Shown here: piece by piece, positions 1 to 7,156 of the stretch
How the letters are laid out: every line of letters starts with the position of its first letter
Position numbering within the stretch: position 1 is the stretch's first letter
DNA from: Actimicrobium sp035984655
Lineage (GTDB): Bacteria; Pseudomonadota; Gammaproteobacteria; Burkholderiales; Burkholderiaceae_D
Assembly (NCBI RefSeq): GCF_035984655.1
Contig: NZ_JAXCHT010000011.1
Span: 1-64,000, forward strand
Direction of reading: 5' to 3'
DNA length: 64,000 nucleotides
Notes under the pieces: model-generated
The model's input: only the letters and a program-made list of their open reading frames with translations
What the model was told of the DNA's origin: nothing
Database searches by the model: none
Position numbers and translations under genes: made by a program

Positions 1-121
1 AAAAAATGCTATTGCAAAATCACCCAAAATCGCGCATCCTCGCACCCAGTTTGAGCCCCTGATTTGATTGGTCCTCGTGGCGCCATTACGCCGCATATCG
101 GTGGCGTCTTAATGCCGGTAA

Positions 122-673
122 TTGACAGCCCCTGAACCAAATGGAATATCTCCCAACTTGCCATCCAGAGAGCTAGAACTCACCACATCTCGCGGTTATG
201 CGATTCTGGTTTTCCTTGTGTTCACACCTTTTATTGTCAGTTGCGGCTACACAACTTTTGCTCTTTCCTTTGTGTTGGGAAAAGCGTTCGGAATCATCCT
301 GTTCGCCCCCGTTGCACTGGCCTATGTTTTCACCATGCGCCAATGCATCGTCAATTATTTTTGGAGCGGCCCTGTGCTGTTGTTCGACCGCTTTGGCATT
401 ACCAACTACCGTAAGAGTGGCCACCTGATTCCGTGGACAGAAGTTGATGCGGTGCGCATTGAAGCCCACCAATCTTCTACCTATCTGGTGCTTCGGTTTC
501 GCAACGCCAACAACGTGCTGAAGCACTTTGGAACATCGCGAATGTTGCGCTCGGTGCTGCAACGCCTTTTTTACAAAGGGTTCGAGGGGCGGGTGAAATT
601 GACCTCGCTTTCCTTCAAGCGATCAGAAGTACTGCAGGTTGCACAGGCGCTCCTCAGAAATTCCCGACGCTGA
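122..673 (+). CDS. STM3941-like membrane protein with PH-like domain
   Basis: A 183-residue protein read from a TTG codon; the ATG at 112 is in another frame and stops at once, so TTG is the only start that keeps the hydrophilic N-terminus. Two hydrophobic segments near residues 27-47 and 52-72 are followed by a soluble region (about 85-160) with alternating strands and the pattern IPWTEVDAVRI, which resembles the bacterial PH-like domain of STM3941-type proteins. Function is unknown for the family. It stands alone at the edge of an accessory region. The assignment rests on layout and motif resemblance and could be a different two-pass membrane family. Confidence 0.6.
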   Translation: MTAPEPNGISPNLPSRELELTTSRGYAILVFLVFTPFIVSCGYTTFALSFVLGKAFGIILFAPVALAYVFTMRQCIVNYFWSGPVLLFDRFGITNYRKSGHLIPWTEVDAVRIEAHQSSTYLVLRFRNANNVLKHFGTSRMLRSVLQRLFYKGFEGRVKLTSLSFKRSEVLQVAQALLRNSRR

Positions 674-1171
674 ACCGAAACGGCAGTTGGACGCGCACGA
701 GGATAGTGGTACTTAGATGATTCGGTAATTAAGAAGTAAATAAACAGTATTTCCAGTTTTAACTGGGCATTCCGGACGAACGTGACCAGTGATTCCGGCA
801 TCGTGACCAGTCATAACATTTGAACGTGGCCGATTCGTCGGTCGCGCTGTCGCGCGGACATTGGCTTGCGAACGAGGCGATAGCCAAAGAAGTCGACTAC
901 CGCATCGGCTAGATGACGAGTGAAACGCTGCCAGCGGCTGCAAAGGGGCGTCAGGCGCCAAGGCGAGTTGTCGTCGAGTACAGTCGGCAGGAGCCGGCCA
1001 AGAGCCGCCATTCGTGACAGTCAGTGACTTTTCCAGTTTAGCAACATTCTATGCTGATTCCAACATCCGGGCCGGGTCAGACATAAATGGTCAGCAGCGG
1101 CTAACGTCCGATGTCAGAATGAAATTTTTCGATTCTTACAAGTTATGCTTATAACTCCCCAGGAGCCTTCC
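674..1171. other. Gene-free stretch, degraded DNA
   Basis: About 500 bases with no convincing gene. It holds the repeat remnant at 769-811 and short frames on both strands that start and stop without ribosome sites or recognisable domains. The last 30 bases form the leader of the DinB gene. Confidence 0.5.
769..811. repeat. Two tandem ~22-bp units, likely IS21-type end remnant
   Basis: CGTGACCAGT occurs at 781-790 and again at 802-811, and ATTCCGG at 769-775 and 792-798, so a unit of about 22 bases is present twice. Repeated TGACCAG/ATTCCGG-type units near the ends are characteristic of several IS21-family elements. No istA or istB gene is left nearby, so this would be a relic. The family assignment is from memory of such ends, not from a search. 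Confidence 0.35.
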
Positions 1172-1672
1172 ATGTCCACTTCAACCCTCATTTCGCTGTT
1201 CGGTTACAAGGCCTGGGCCAATTCGGAATTGTTTACGCTGTTGGCCACGCTTCCAGCGGAGCGTGCTGAGGAGCTCAACATCTGTGTTCGTACTCTGAAC
1301 CATATCTACGTGGTTGACCGAATCTTTCGCGCTCATTTGAGTGGGGAACCTAGGCCCTTCGGCGCCACGAACACAAGGGCAACTCCGTCACTTTGTCAAC
1401 TGCGCGAGGAGGTCGAGGCCACCGATGCTTGGTATCAGAAGTACGCGTCATCGATCACAGCCGCCGAGGCTGCGGAAATTATCGACTTTACTTTTACCGA
1501 CGGAGACCCCGGCCGAATGTCTCGCGAAGAAGTTCTTTTTCACGTACTCACCCACGGTGGGTATCACCGAGGCAATGTCGGACAAGTGCTCAAGTCGATT
1601 TCCGTTGCGCCGCCACGCGATCTCTACACAAAGTTCCTGCATCAGAGTGACCCTGTACGCAGGGCGCCCTAA
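1172..1672 (+). CDS. DinB-family protein
   Basis: A 166-residue four-helix DinB-like protein, of a superfamily of putative metal-dependent enzymes or thiol transferases related to YfiT. The start at 1172 is chosen because AGGAG at 1161-1165 lies seven bases upstream; an in-frame ATG at 1145 would add nine residues without a ribosome site. The family's metal-binding histidines are plausible at TLNHIYVVDRIF near residue 43 and at HVLTHGGYHRGN near residue 126, which is the classic C-terminal DinB motif. Substrate unknown. It is a monocistronic gene in the accessory region; the repeat-hairpin at 1735-1776 lies downstream. Confidence 0.85.
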   Translation: MSTSTLISLFGYKAWANSELFTLLATLPAERAEELNICVRTLNHIYVVDRIFRAHLSGEPRPFGATNTRATPSLCQLREEVEATDAWYQKYASSITAAEAAEIIDFTFTDGDPGRMSREEVLFHVLTHGGYHRGNVGQVLKSISVAPPRDLYTKFLHQSDPVRRAP

Positions 1673-1734
1673 CGCGTTCCGCGAGCGCACGTAAAAGGCC
1701 CGAGGGCAACTTTCCGCATAGCTGACTGGCCGCT

Positions 1735-1776
1735 CTGGGTCGAAAGTCCCAGTTCGCGCATGCGTACAATCGGCCA
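1735..1776 (+). repeat. Dispersed hairpin repeat, copy A
   Basis: A stem CTGGG (1735-1739) pairs with CCCAG (1748-1752) and is followed by a tail, AGTTCGCGCATGCG then TACAATCGGCCA, ending at 1776. The same arrangement recurs at 4029-4072, with a loosely related copy at 4541-4580. Lies in the 295-base gap between the DinB and cupin genes, which otherwise shows no gene. Confidence 0.5.
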
Positions 1777-1967
1777 ACTGCCGCCGTTGGCCTACACGTG
1801 CCCGGACGTTCGGACATCGGCTTGCACCAGACACCGGACCTTCGTTCGCGGATCATGTCAGTCGCGACATTGGACGGACCGCTATTTGCCGAGATTGCTC
1901 GCAAATCACGGCTCGCGTCCGTTGCTGAACCGCTACTATGGTAGCTCACCCAAAATGGGAGTAATCG

Positions 1968-2465
1968 ATGAGCCGACCAGATTTCATCAAGCACTGGACT
2001 GAACTCGAAGAACCGGATGCGCATGTCTATAGCGGCGATACCGAGCAAATGGCGCTCGATGCGCCGCTATCCGCCGCACTAGGCATTACGCGTATTGGTA
2101 TTCATCATGTGAGGCTTCTGCCCGGCCGGCGGACTTCATATCCGCACGCCGAAAGCACCGAACAGGAGTTCGTGTACGTGCTCGAGGGCAAGCCCGATGT
2201 ATGGATCGACGGGGTGCTCCATCCCCTTGTTGAAGGCGATTCCGTCGCGTTTCCGGCAGGAACTGGAATCTGCCACACCTTCATCAATAACACGAAGGCC
2301 GTAGTCAGGCTGATGGTGATCGGCGAACGTCCGCGCGACGACAATCGTATTCGTTACCCGCTCAACCAAGCGCACGAACTTATCCGCGCGGACCGCTGGG
2401 TGGACTGGCCCGTTAGACCGCTCGGAGACCATAACGGGATGCCGGACTCAGGCTTAAGAGAATGA
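1968..2465 (+). CDS. Cupin-domain protein
   Basis: A 165-residue single-domain cupin. GGGAG at 1957-1961 precedes the ATG. The cupin motif 1 region is SYPHAESTEQEFVYVLEG (about residues 57-74): H60 and E66 match metal ligands and the trailing EFVYVLEG is typical. Motif 2, PAGTGICHTFIN (about 96-107), supplies the last His. Such proteins act as sugar isomerases, dioxygenases or sensors; nothing here fixes the reaction. The N-terminal KHWTELEEPD matches a common group of uncharacterised cupins. It is a lone gene between DinB and the vapBC pair. Confidence 0.8.
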   Translation: MSRPDFIKHWTELEEPDAHVYSGDTEQMALDAPLSAALGITRIGIHHVRLLPGRRTSYPHAESTEQEFVYVLEGKPDVWIDGVLHPLVEGDSVAFPAGTGICHTFINNTKAVVRLMVIGERPRDDNRIRYPLNQAHELIRADRWVDWPVRPLGDHNGMPDSGLRE

Positions 2466-2814
2466 CCGCCTCGATGACTTACCGGCGAAGCGAGCGAACG
2501 GCGGCTGTAGCTGGAAGCCGCCGTTGCGGTCTCGCTAGCTCGAATAGCGGCTCAGGGTCGACAGCGGGAATTTGCGCGGGGCAAAAAGGGGGCGTGCCGT
2601 TATGGACTTCAATCATTTGCAATTAGCGTGAGCCGGCGACCATGGAATGCAAGCCGGCATCTTCAGTTTCGAGCTCATTTGCAGATTGCGCGAGCACGAG
2701 CCAATTTTCATTCACAGATAATTTGAACCGAAATCGGTGTCAACTGCGAGCACGGTCGGTTTGAAATGCAAGCCGCTACGCCAATCCGGAATATTAGTGC
2801 GGAATGCTGCAATA
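2466..2814. other. Gene-free stretch with repeat units
   Basis: Nearly 350 bases between the cupin and vapC stop codons with no supported gene. It contains the two direct repeat units listed at 2613-2698. The composition is mixed and no terminator with a T-run is visible. Confidence 0.5.
2613..2698 (+). repeat. Two degenerate direct repeats, left of vapBC
   Basis: Units starting TCATTTGCAATTAGCGTGAG at 2613 and TCATTTGCAGATTGCGCGAG at 2675 share a pattern TCATTTGC, about six variable bases, then CGAGC or TGAGCC. Three further units lie right of vapBC at 3549-3668 in the same orientation. Multiple short repeats of this kind are usual at the ends of IS21-like elements, but no transposase remains. 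Confidence 0.5.
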
Positions 2815-3231
2815 TCATCGCGCTTGGATGATCCAGTCCTCGACGGCGAGGACGCCATCTGGAACCAAGGAAAAAGCCTTGTCGTGCGTGACGAGAGTCG
2901 CTTTAGCCGCTACCGCGTGTGCGGCAATCATCATATCGAGCGCGCCAAGCGTGATGCCGGAAGCGGAACAGGATGATCGCAAATCGCAGTAGACGGTTGC
3001 GGCCTCCCCGTCCCAAGACAACACTTCAACGCGAAGCAAAAACTCGCGTATGAGCCTTGTAAAGGCCGCTGGATGACCCTTGCGAGCCAAGCCGTAAAGC
3101 AGTTCTGCTTGCGTGACAACCGAGATGACGACGCTGTCCATCGGCAGCGCAGCCAGTCGTTGACGAACCTCCGGAGGATGGCCCTTGATGACATAGCTCG
3201 CCATGTTTGTGTCAAGCATGAAGCGACTCAA
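2815..3231 (-). CDS. vapC: VapC-type PIN-domain toxin
   Basis: A 138-residue PIN-domain ribonuclease, the toxin of a type II pair. The four acidic residues of the active site are visible: D7 in FMLDTN, E43 in QAELLYG, D99 in LGALDMMIAAHA and D117 in THDKAF. Length and the LDTN start are standard for the family, whose members cleave tRNA or rRNA. The ATG overlaps the stop of the antitoxin gene by four bases (ATGA), implying translational coupling. The sequence looks intact. The target RNA cannot be deduced. Confidence 0.92.
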   Translation of the reverse strand: MSRFMLDTNMASYVIKGHPPEVRQRLAALPMDSVVISVVTQAELLYGLARKGHPAAFTRLIREFLLRVEVLSWDGEAATVYCDLRSSCSASGITLGALDMMIAAHAVAAKATLVTHDKAFSLVPDGVLAVEDWIIQAR

Positions 3232-3470
3232 AACAGGTTCCGTTCGTCGGCCGGCAGGTCGTCACGATCAATCATGAAATCGGCTGGGATGTCGGTGCGG
3301 TCTGCAAGTTCGAAAAACTCTTGCCACGACGTTGGTTTAGGAGACAGCACGACTTCCCCCGTTGCCGGGTTGCGCCGAATGAAGACCTCCGTTCCCTGAA
3401 ACCGGAACTCCATTGGTAGCCGTACCGCTTGGCTGCGTCCGGTGGTGAAAAGCTTGGCAGTGGATGGCAT
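3228..3470 (-). CDS. vapB: VapB-type antitoxin
   Basis: An 80-residue antitoxin with an N-terminal AbrB/MazE-like swapped-hairpin DNA-binding domain (KLFTTGRSQAVRLPMEFRF, residues 5-23) and an acidic C-terminus (FMIDRDDLPADERNLF) that would wrap around the VapC toxin. The start at 3470 is chosen because GGAG lies seven bases upstream on this strand; a longer frame to 3521 runs through the promoter. It sits first in the vapBC operon with a four-base overlap to vapC, and probably represses its own promoter at 3488-3535 with the toxin as co-repressor. Confidence 0.92.
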   Translation of the reverse strand: MPSTAKLFTTGRSQAVRLPMEFRFQGTEVFIRRNPATGEVVLSPKPTSWQEFFELADRTDIPADFMIDRDDLPADERNLF

Positions 3471-3487
3471 TTGAATCTCCTTATCGG

Positions 3488-3535
3488 TACCTATTCGTAG
3501 CATATACCATGCAAAGTACATATCAATGATAGGTA
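3488..3535 (-). promoter_or_regulatory. vapBC promoter with flanking inverted repeat
   Basis: On the minus strand a -35 TTGATA (3526-3521) and -10 TATGCT (3504-3499) are separated by 16 bases. A perfect 7-bp inverted repeat, TACCTAT at 3488-3494 and ATAGGTA at 3529-3535, brackets the promoter. That is the layout expected for an operator bound by the VapBC complex. Confidence 0.65.
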
Positions 3536-3548
3536 TTTCTCAGTTTTT

Positions 3549-3668
3549 TCATTTGCAGTTATTTCGAGCACATCGCGGTGGATGGCGATCCGGTAACGTC
3601 GAATGCGAACTGATTTGGCGATAGCGTGAGCCGCGCTGCGTCATTTGCGGTTAATTCGAGCCGGAAAC
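3549..3668 (+). repeat. Three degenerate direct repeats, right of vapBC
   Basis: Units begin at 3549 (TCATTTGCAGTTATTTCGAG), 3611 (TGATTTGGCGATAGCGTGAG) and 3641 (TCATTTGCGGTTAATTCGAG). They share the pattern of the two units at 2613 and 2675 and the same orientation, so the vapBC operon is bracketed by five copies. Confidence 0.5.
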
Positions 3669-3699
3669 GACCAGGAGCGGTCATTGATTCGTTCATGCC

Positions 3700-4008
3700 A
3701 TGGGAGATAAAGACTTGAGTGTTTCTGAATTCAAGCGGTATGGCACGTCTCTGGCATCGTGTTGCTTGACTGCTGTAGTTTTGTCGTTGATCTGGAAAGT
3801 GCCATATTCGTATACCGCCATCGGATTCGCCGTCTGGGCTTTTGCGGGACACCTCATCACGATCGACGATGATGTTGCGGGAGGCTGGAGCAATCCGGAC
3901 GGCGGCATTCCGTTCCCGTGGTTAAAACTGGCGATAAATGCGGCGGTCTTGCTCGGCTTGGTTGGACTATCCTTCTTCATTCCGGCCTTTAGAACGCTCG
4001 GTGCGTGA
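3700..4008 (+). CDS. Small two-pass membrane protein, unknown
   Basis: A 102-residue protein with a charged N-terminus and two clear membrane segments (about residues 18-50, including LASCCLTAVVLSLIW and YTAIGFAVWAFAGHLITI, and 75-96 LKLAINAAVLLGLVGLSFFI). The linker between them carries IDDDVAGGWSNPDG. I do not recognise the family. The frame is well formed and has protein-like composition, but no strong ribosome site precedes the ATG. It is a lone gene between vapBC and a broken VOC gene. Confidence 0.55.
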   Translation: MGDKDLSVSEFKRYGTSLASCCLTAVVLSLIWKVPYSYTAIGFAVWAFAGHLITIDDDVAGGWSNPDGGIPFPWLKLAINAAVLLGLVGLSFFIPAFRTLGA

Positions 4009-4028
4009 CGACAAGTTCACAATGTCAG

Positions 4029-4072
4029 CTTGGGGTCGATAGCCCCAGTTCGCGCATGCGTCCAATCGACCA
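4029..4072 (+). repeat. Dispersed hairpin repeat, copy B
   Basis: Stem TGGGG (4031-4035) pairs with CCCCA (4043-4047), followed by the tail AGTTCGCGCATGCG then TCCAATCGACCA. Compared with copy A the stem bases differ but still pair, so the hairpin is preserved. It lies between the membrane-protein gene and the VOC pseudogene. Confidence 0.5.
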
Positions 4073-4107
4073 TCATCAAACATCCGTTAACAAGCGAGGG
4101 GCGACGC

Positions 4108-4476
4108 ATGAATCTAAACCAGGTCACCCTTGAGACGAGCGACGTTACCGAGTCGATTTCGTTTTACCGCCGTCTGGGCTTCATTCAAATCGTTAATTCG
4201 CCCCAATACGCGCGCTTTGCTTGTCCAGACGGAGATGCTACGTCCTCTGTCCACCGCGCAGCAGGACCGGCAGTCAGTTCATGAACGGTCCTTTATCTCG
4301 AATGTGCTCATCTCGATCAAACGCTTGCTGAAATGCAGACTAAAGGGTTTTCGTTTACACAGCTTCCGGTTGATCAGTCTTGGCTGTGGAGCGAAGCACG
4401 CCTAGTCGATCCGAAGGGGAACATCATCTGTTTGTATTGGGGGGCAAGAATCGCAGGAACCCGCCATGGCGATTAA
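4108..4476 (+). pseudogene. VOC/glyoxalase-family gene with in-frame TGA
   Basis: Reading one frame from the ATG at 4108 to TAA at 4474-4476 gives a full-length 122-codon VOC-superfamily protein interrupted by a single TGA at 4282-4284. The first part (MNLNQVTLETSDVTESISFY) is the classic VOC N-terminus. After the stop the same frame continues TVLYLECAHLDQTLAEMQTK and later LVDPKGNIICLYWG, which is the matching second half. No frameshift is needed. A CGA to TGA change (Arg to stop) is the simplest explanation. GAGGGG at 4096-4101 gives a ribosome site. The gene was probably inactivated recently because both halves remain well conserved. Confidence 0.75.
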
Positions 4477-4540
4477 CCTAAGTCGCCTAATCAAATTTCT
4501 GGAATCTCCGTACTATGGCAGGTTGAATTGACTGACTCCT

Positions 4541-4580
4541 TTGCGTCGGAAGTTCCACTTCGCGCGCGTACAATCGGCCA
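4541..4580 (+). repeat. Dispersed repeat, diverged copy C
   Basis: The tail ACTTCGCGCGCG then TACAATCGGCCA at 4557-4580 matches copy A except for a two-base gap and one change. The stem is weak here. It precedes a truncated GNAT gene, so all three copies lie between accessory genes. Confidence 0.35.
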
Positions 4581-4616
4581 GAAGTGGACGATCAGCGTGC
4601 CACAGCATCGACGAAT

Positions 4617-4757
4617 ATGCTGACCGATAATATTCTCCTGAAAACTGAGCGGTTGACTTTGACTCCCCGGCGTCTCGACGACGCTGAAGCCTTGCTGGAG
4701 TATTACGAGAGAAATCGGCTGAATATCCGGCTTTGGGAACCGAAGTGTTGCCGCTGA
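4617..4757 (+). pseudogene. GNAT acetyltransferase, N-terminal fragment
   Basis: Only 46 codons: MLTDNILLKTERLTLTPRRL then DDAEALLEYYERNRLNIRLWEP, the typical start of a RimJ/RimL-like N-acetyltransferase, after which the frame runs KCCR and stops. The acetyl-CoA-binding half is absent. The break falls near 4742, where the sequence changes to TGTTGCCGCTGAACGAAAAG followed by a C-run and G-run, which looks like the end of a mobile element. Probably a gene cut by an insertion and later deletion. Confidence 0.55.
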
Positions 4758-4791
4758 ACGAAAAGTGACCCCCCTGGGGGGCAAATTTCGA

Positions 4792-5235
4792 TCAGCGCGA
4801 ACACCAGAGCAATGGCTGCGGTGCCGACACAACAAGCTGACGCGCATCTGGATGGGCCGGATTGATCATCACGTTGCCGTCGTCACCGGTGACCACTGAC
4901 GGAATTAGCAGCACTGCACTACGGCACTCCCGTAGCCAGCAATCACCGAACTCTCGTGCCACCGAACTTTCTGGCTCAGCCCACCCCGGCCCCAGTATCG
5001 TCGCCGTGACTATCTCTAGGACCAAGCCGTCAGGCACCTCGCCAACTACCAACATATGTGTTTTTGGCACGCTGCCAATACGGCTGTGGACCAGGACCTC
5101 CAGCATGGCTCCGGCATAGGTCGTCGCCCCGTATATGACCGGCATTCCAGCACTGTTCCAACGTCCCCCAAACCGCATGGCACCCGTTCCATCCTAGAGG
5201 GGATGACGCCCATCAGCAATCCGAAAGATCCGCAC
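4792..5235 (-). pseudogene. RES-domain toxin with amber codon 14
   Basis: A RES-family NAD-degrading toxin, partner of the Xre/MbcA-type antitoxin upstream. The full frame starts at GTG 5235-5233, which overlaps the antitoxin stop by one base, and reads VRIFRIADGRHPL, TAG (5196-5194), DGTGAMRFGGRWN and on to 4792. Family members usually have Trp at the stop position (PLWDGTGA), so a TGG to TAG change is likely. Active-site candidates remain: R25 in GGRWN, E46 in AMLEVLVH and a C-terminal Ser in LVVSAP. A shorter product from the ATG at 5178 would lack the first 19 residues and is probably inactive. Confidence 0.75.
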
Positions 5236-5663
5236 TAGACCGGGAGGCCATAAAACAGTTGCCACAGTAGCGCCTCAACACGCCGCGCGCCAAGTTCGCT
5301 CATGGACACATCCAGCGGTGTCCGGCTCTCCAGTAGTGGGTGCGCAGCGTGCAGGAATTCCCGGGCCAGCGCCTCGTCGTCCCATACGTATTGCGCCGTC
5401 GCGAAAACCCGCGCCAATCGCTCGGCGCGTTCGGACTCGCCTGGTGTGAGGCGCGCATCACGCCGTTTATAGGTGGCCTCGGCGATAATGCTGTTCAAAA
5501 TGGTCCTGCGTTCGTCGGCTGTGCGGCCAACATGCGCCACGCTAGTACGCAGCGCCGATTTTGGCAGGCCCGTGCGCACCATTCCCTCGAGTTCGGCAAA
5601 GCTATGTGGCGCAGGCACCAAAGCCATAACGGCGGCGATTTTTTCCGGAGTCACAGTTTGCAT
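5235..5663 (-). CDS. MbcA/ParS/Xre-type antitoxin of the RES toxin
   Basis: A 142-residue protein of the DUF2384-bearing Xre/MbcA/ParS antitoxin family. An N-terminal helical DNA-binding half (KIAAVMALVPAPHSFAELEG) is followed by the ParS-like toxin-binding half: RAERLARVFATAQYVWDDEA and FLHAAHPLLESRTPLDVSMS, ending in RRVEALLWQLFYGLPV. This C-terminal pattern is diagnostic. It is the first gene of a two-gene operon with the RES toxin and appears intact although the toxin carries an amber codon. The promoter lies at 5694-5722. Confidence 0.88.
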   Translation of the reverse strand: MQTVTPEKIAAVMALVPAPHSFAELEGMVRTGLPKSALRTSVAHVGRTADERRTILNSIIAEATYKRRDARLTPGESERAERLARVFATAQYVWDDEALAREFLHAAHPLLESRTPLDVSMSELGARRVEALLWQLFYGLPV

Positions 5664-5693
5664 TTGGGCTTTTTAGATCATTTATCAAATTTT

Positions 5694-5722
5694 ATCGTAT
5701 CAAGTGATCTATTTCAAGTCAA
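5694..5722 (-). promoter_or_regulatory. Promoter of the RES/Xre operon
   Basis: On the minus strand, -35 TTGACT (5722-5717) and -10 TACGAT (5699-5694) are 17 bases apart. An inverted repeat AGATCA (5675-5680) and TGATCT (5705-5710) spans the -10 and is a candidate operator. The IS5 element starts at 5730, only eight bases upstream of the -35. Confidence 0.6.
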
Positions 5723-5729
5723 GCTCTAG

Positions 5730-6909
5730 GGATGGTCTGCATAACCACCGCCACAGCGTGAGCTGAACGAGAGAAATTCGCGTAATGAAGATGGGAATGC
5801 GTTTTCGTGCAAATTCACTGCATTTGGCGTGGAAATTTTCACACTATCGGGCCGGTTCTGGGCCCCTCTCCGGATTGCGGACGGACTCATGCCCGCCGTC
5901 CGTCAATAATCGCTCGACGTGCCATCCACAAATTGCTCAGCGCAAACAGCGTGGCCAGTTGGGCCGTGTTTTTCGCCAGGCCGCGGTAGCGAACTTTTGT
6001 GAATCCGAACTGGCGCTTGATGACCCGGAATGGATGCTCAACCTTGGCGCGAACACTCGCCTTGAGCTTCTCGATGTTGTCGAGCATGGCACCCAGTTTC
6101 GTCGCCCTGTCCAACGTCTTGCGCTTGCCCGGACGCATGGCGATGTGCCACTTGACGCCGGTCGCCTCGGGCCGGTTGTTGGCGCCCTGGTAGCCAGCGT
6201 CCGCGAATACCTCGACTTCTTCACCGTGCAACAGTGCGTGGCCCTGAGTGACATCGTTGACATTGGCGGCGGTGCCGATAACCGTGTGTACCAGACCCGA
6301 ATCGGCATCAACCCCAATGTGGGCCTTCATGCCGAAGTACCACTGGTTTCCCTTTTTGGCTTGATGCATCTCGGGGTCCCGTTCGCCCTTGCTGTTCTTG
6401 GTCGAACTGGGCGCGGCAATCAGCGTGGCATCGACCACCGTTCCGGTCTTGAGCAGAAGACCTCGCTTGGCCAGCGTGGCATTGATGGTGGCCAGCAGTT
6501 GCGCACTCAACGCATGTTTTTCCAGCAGATGGCGAAACCGCAGAATGGTGGATTCGTCGGGCAACCGGCTCATACCCGCGTCCAGTTCTGCAAACTCCCG
6601 ATACAGCGGAACGTCGTGCAACGATTCCTCCATTGCCGGGTCACTCAGCCCAAACCACTGCTGCATGAAGTGAATCCGAAGCATGGTCGACACGGCAAAC
6701 GGCGGCCGGCCCGTTTTACCTTTCGGCGCGTACGGTTCAATCAAGTACACCAACTCGGCCCAGGGAACAACCAGGTTCATTTCATCGAGAAATTCGCGCT
6801 TGCGCGTCTTCTTGGGGGCCAGTTCAAATCCGGCGGTGGGGAGGCTTATTTGTTTCATCGGTAGTCAACGTGTTGGAAGGCGACTTCGCCGACCTTATGC
6901 AGAGATTCC
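5730..6909 (-). mobile_element. Complete IS5-family insertion sequence, 1180 bp
   Basis: The two ends are imperfect terminal inverted repeats: left GGATGGTCTGCATAACC from 5730, right (complement, from 6909) GGAATCTCTGCATAAGG. Both are bordered by CTAG (5726-5729 and 6910-6913), a 4-bp target duplication of the YTAR type used by the IS5 group. The single transposase gene is intact, so the copy may be active. The size is typical of this group. Confidence 0.88.
5887..6858 (-). CDS. IS5-family transposase
   Basis: A 323-residue DDE transposase of the IS5 group. The N-terminal part contains VVPWAELVYLIEPYAPKGKT and the DUF772-like region; the catalytic DDE core shows D in TVVDATLIAAPSSTKN, the spacer HQAKKGNQWYFGMKAHIGVD, D in VFADAGYQGA, and the Y1-type C-terminal signature near RAKVEHPFRVIKRQFGFTKV. 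The ATG at 6858 has no strong ribosome site. It shares architecture with the transposase at 36406-37410 but the two sequences differ at many positions, so they belong to distinct elements. Confidence 0.95.
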   Translation of the reverse strand: MKQISLPTAGFELAPKKTRKREFLDEMNLVVPWAELVYLIEPYAPKGKTGRPPFAVSTMLRIHFMQQWFGLSDPAMEESLHDVPLYREFAELDAGMSRLPDESTILRFRHLLEKHALSAQLLATINATLAKRGLLLKTGTVVDATLIAAPSSTKNSKGERDPEMHQAKKGNQWYFGMKAHIGVDADSGLVHTVIGTAANVNDVTQGHALLHGEEVEVFADAGYQGANNRPEATGVKWHIAMRPGKRKTLDRATKLGAMLDNIEKLKASVRAKVEHPFRVIKRQFGFTKVRYRGLAKNTAQLATLFALSNLWMARRAIIDGRRA

Positions 6910-7100
6910 CTAGCTCTCGGCGTACGAACGTCGATCGACTATGGAGCAGGCATAGAGGCGCGATGGGAGGTTGCCGCTGTGCCGGTTTCTGCCCTGGGTC
7001 TGATGCGGCTTTTCCGAGGAATGCAGGCGGCATGGAGGTTTGGCTGTTGCTTTGGGGTGTCGTCAGCAGCAACTAGCTCTGAATCGCGCAAACTTACCGG

Positions 7101-7129
7101 TTTCAAAAGGTGGCAACATGGAACATAAT
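7101..7129 (+). promoter_or_regulatory. Possible promoter of the ParD/RelE-type operon
   Basis: TTTCAA (7101-7106) and CATAAT (7124-7129) lie 17 bases apart, 28 bases before the antitoxin ATG. The -35 match is poor. The stretch 6914-7100 between the IS element and this site shows no gene. Confidence 0.35.
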
Positions 7130-7156
7130 GTAGCTTAACTTATCAGGGATTCAATT

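Noticed and set aside
1..4800. Integron cassette array
   Set aside because: Small unrelated genes with repeated hairpins between them suggested cassettes, but the repeats lack matching GTTRRRY and RYYYAAC cores and no integron integrase is seen in the window.
6870..7076. 68-codon frame crossing the right IS5 end
   Set aside because: It spans the IS boundary, so it cannot be an inherited gene, and has no domain.
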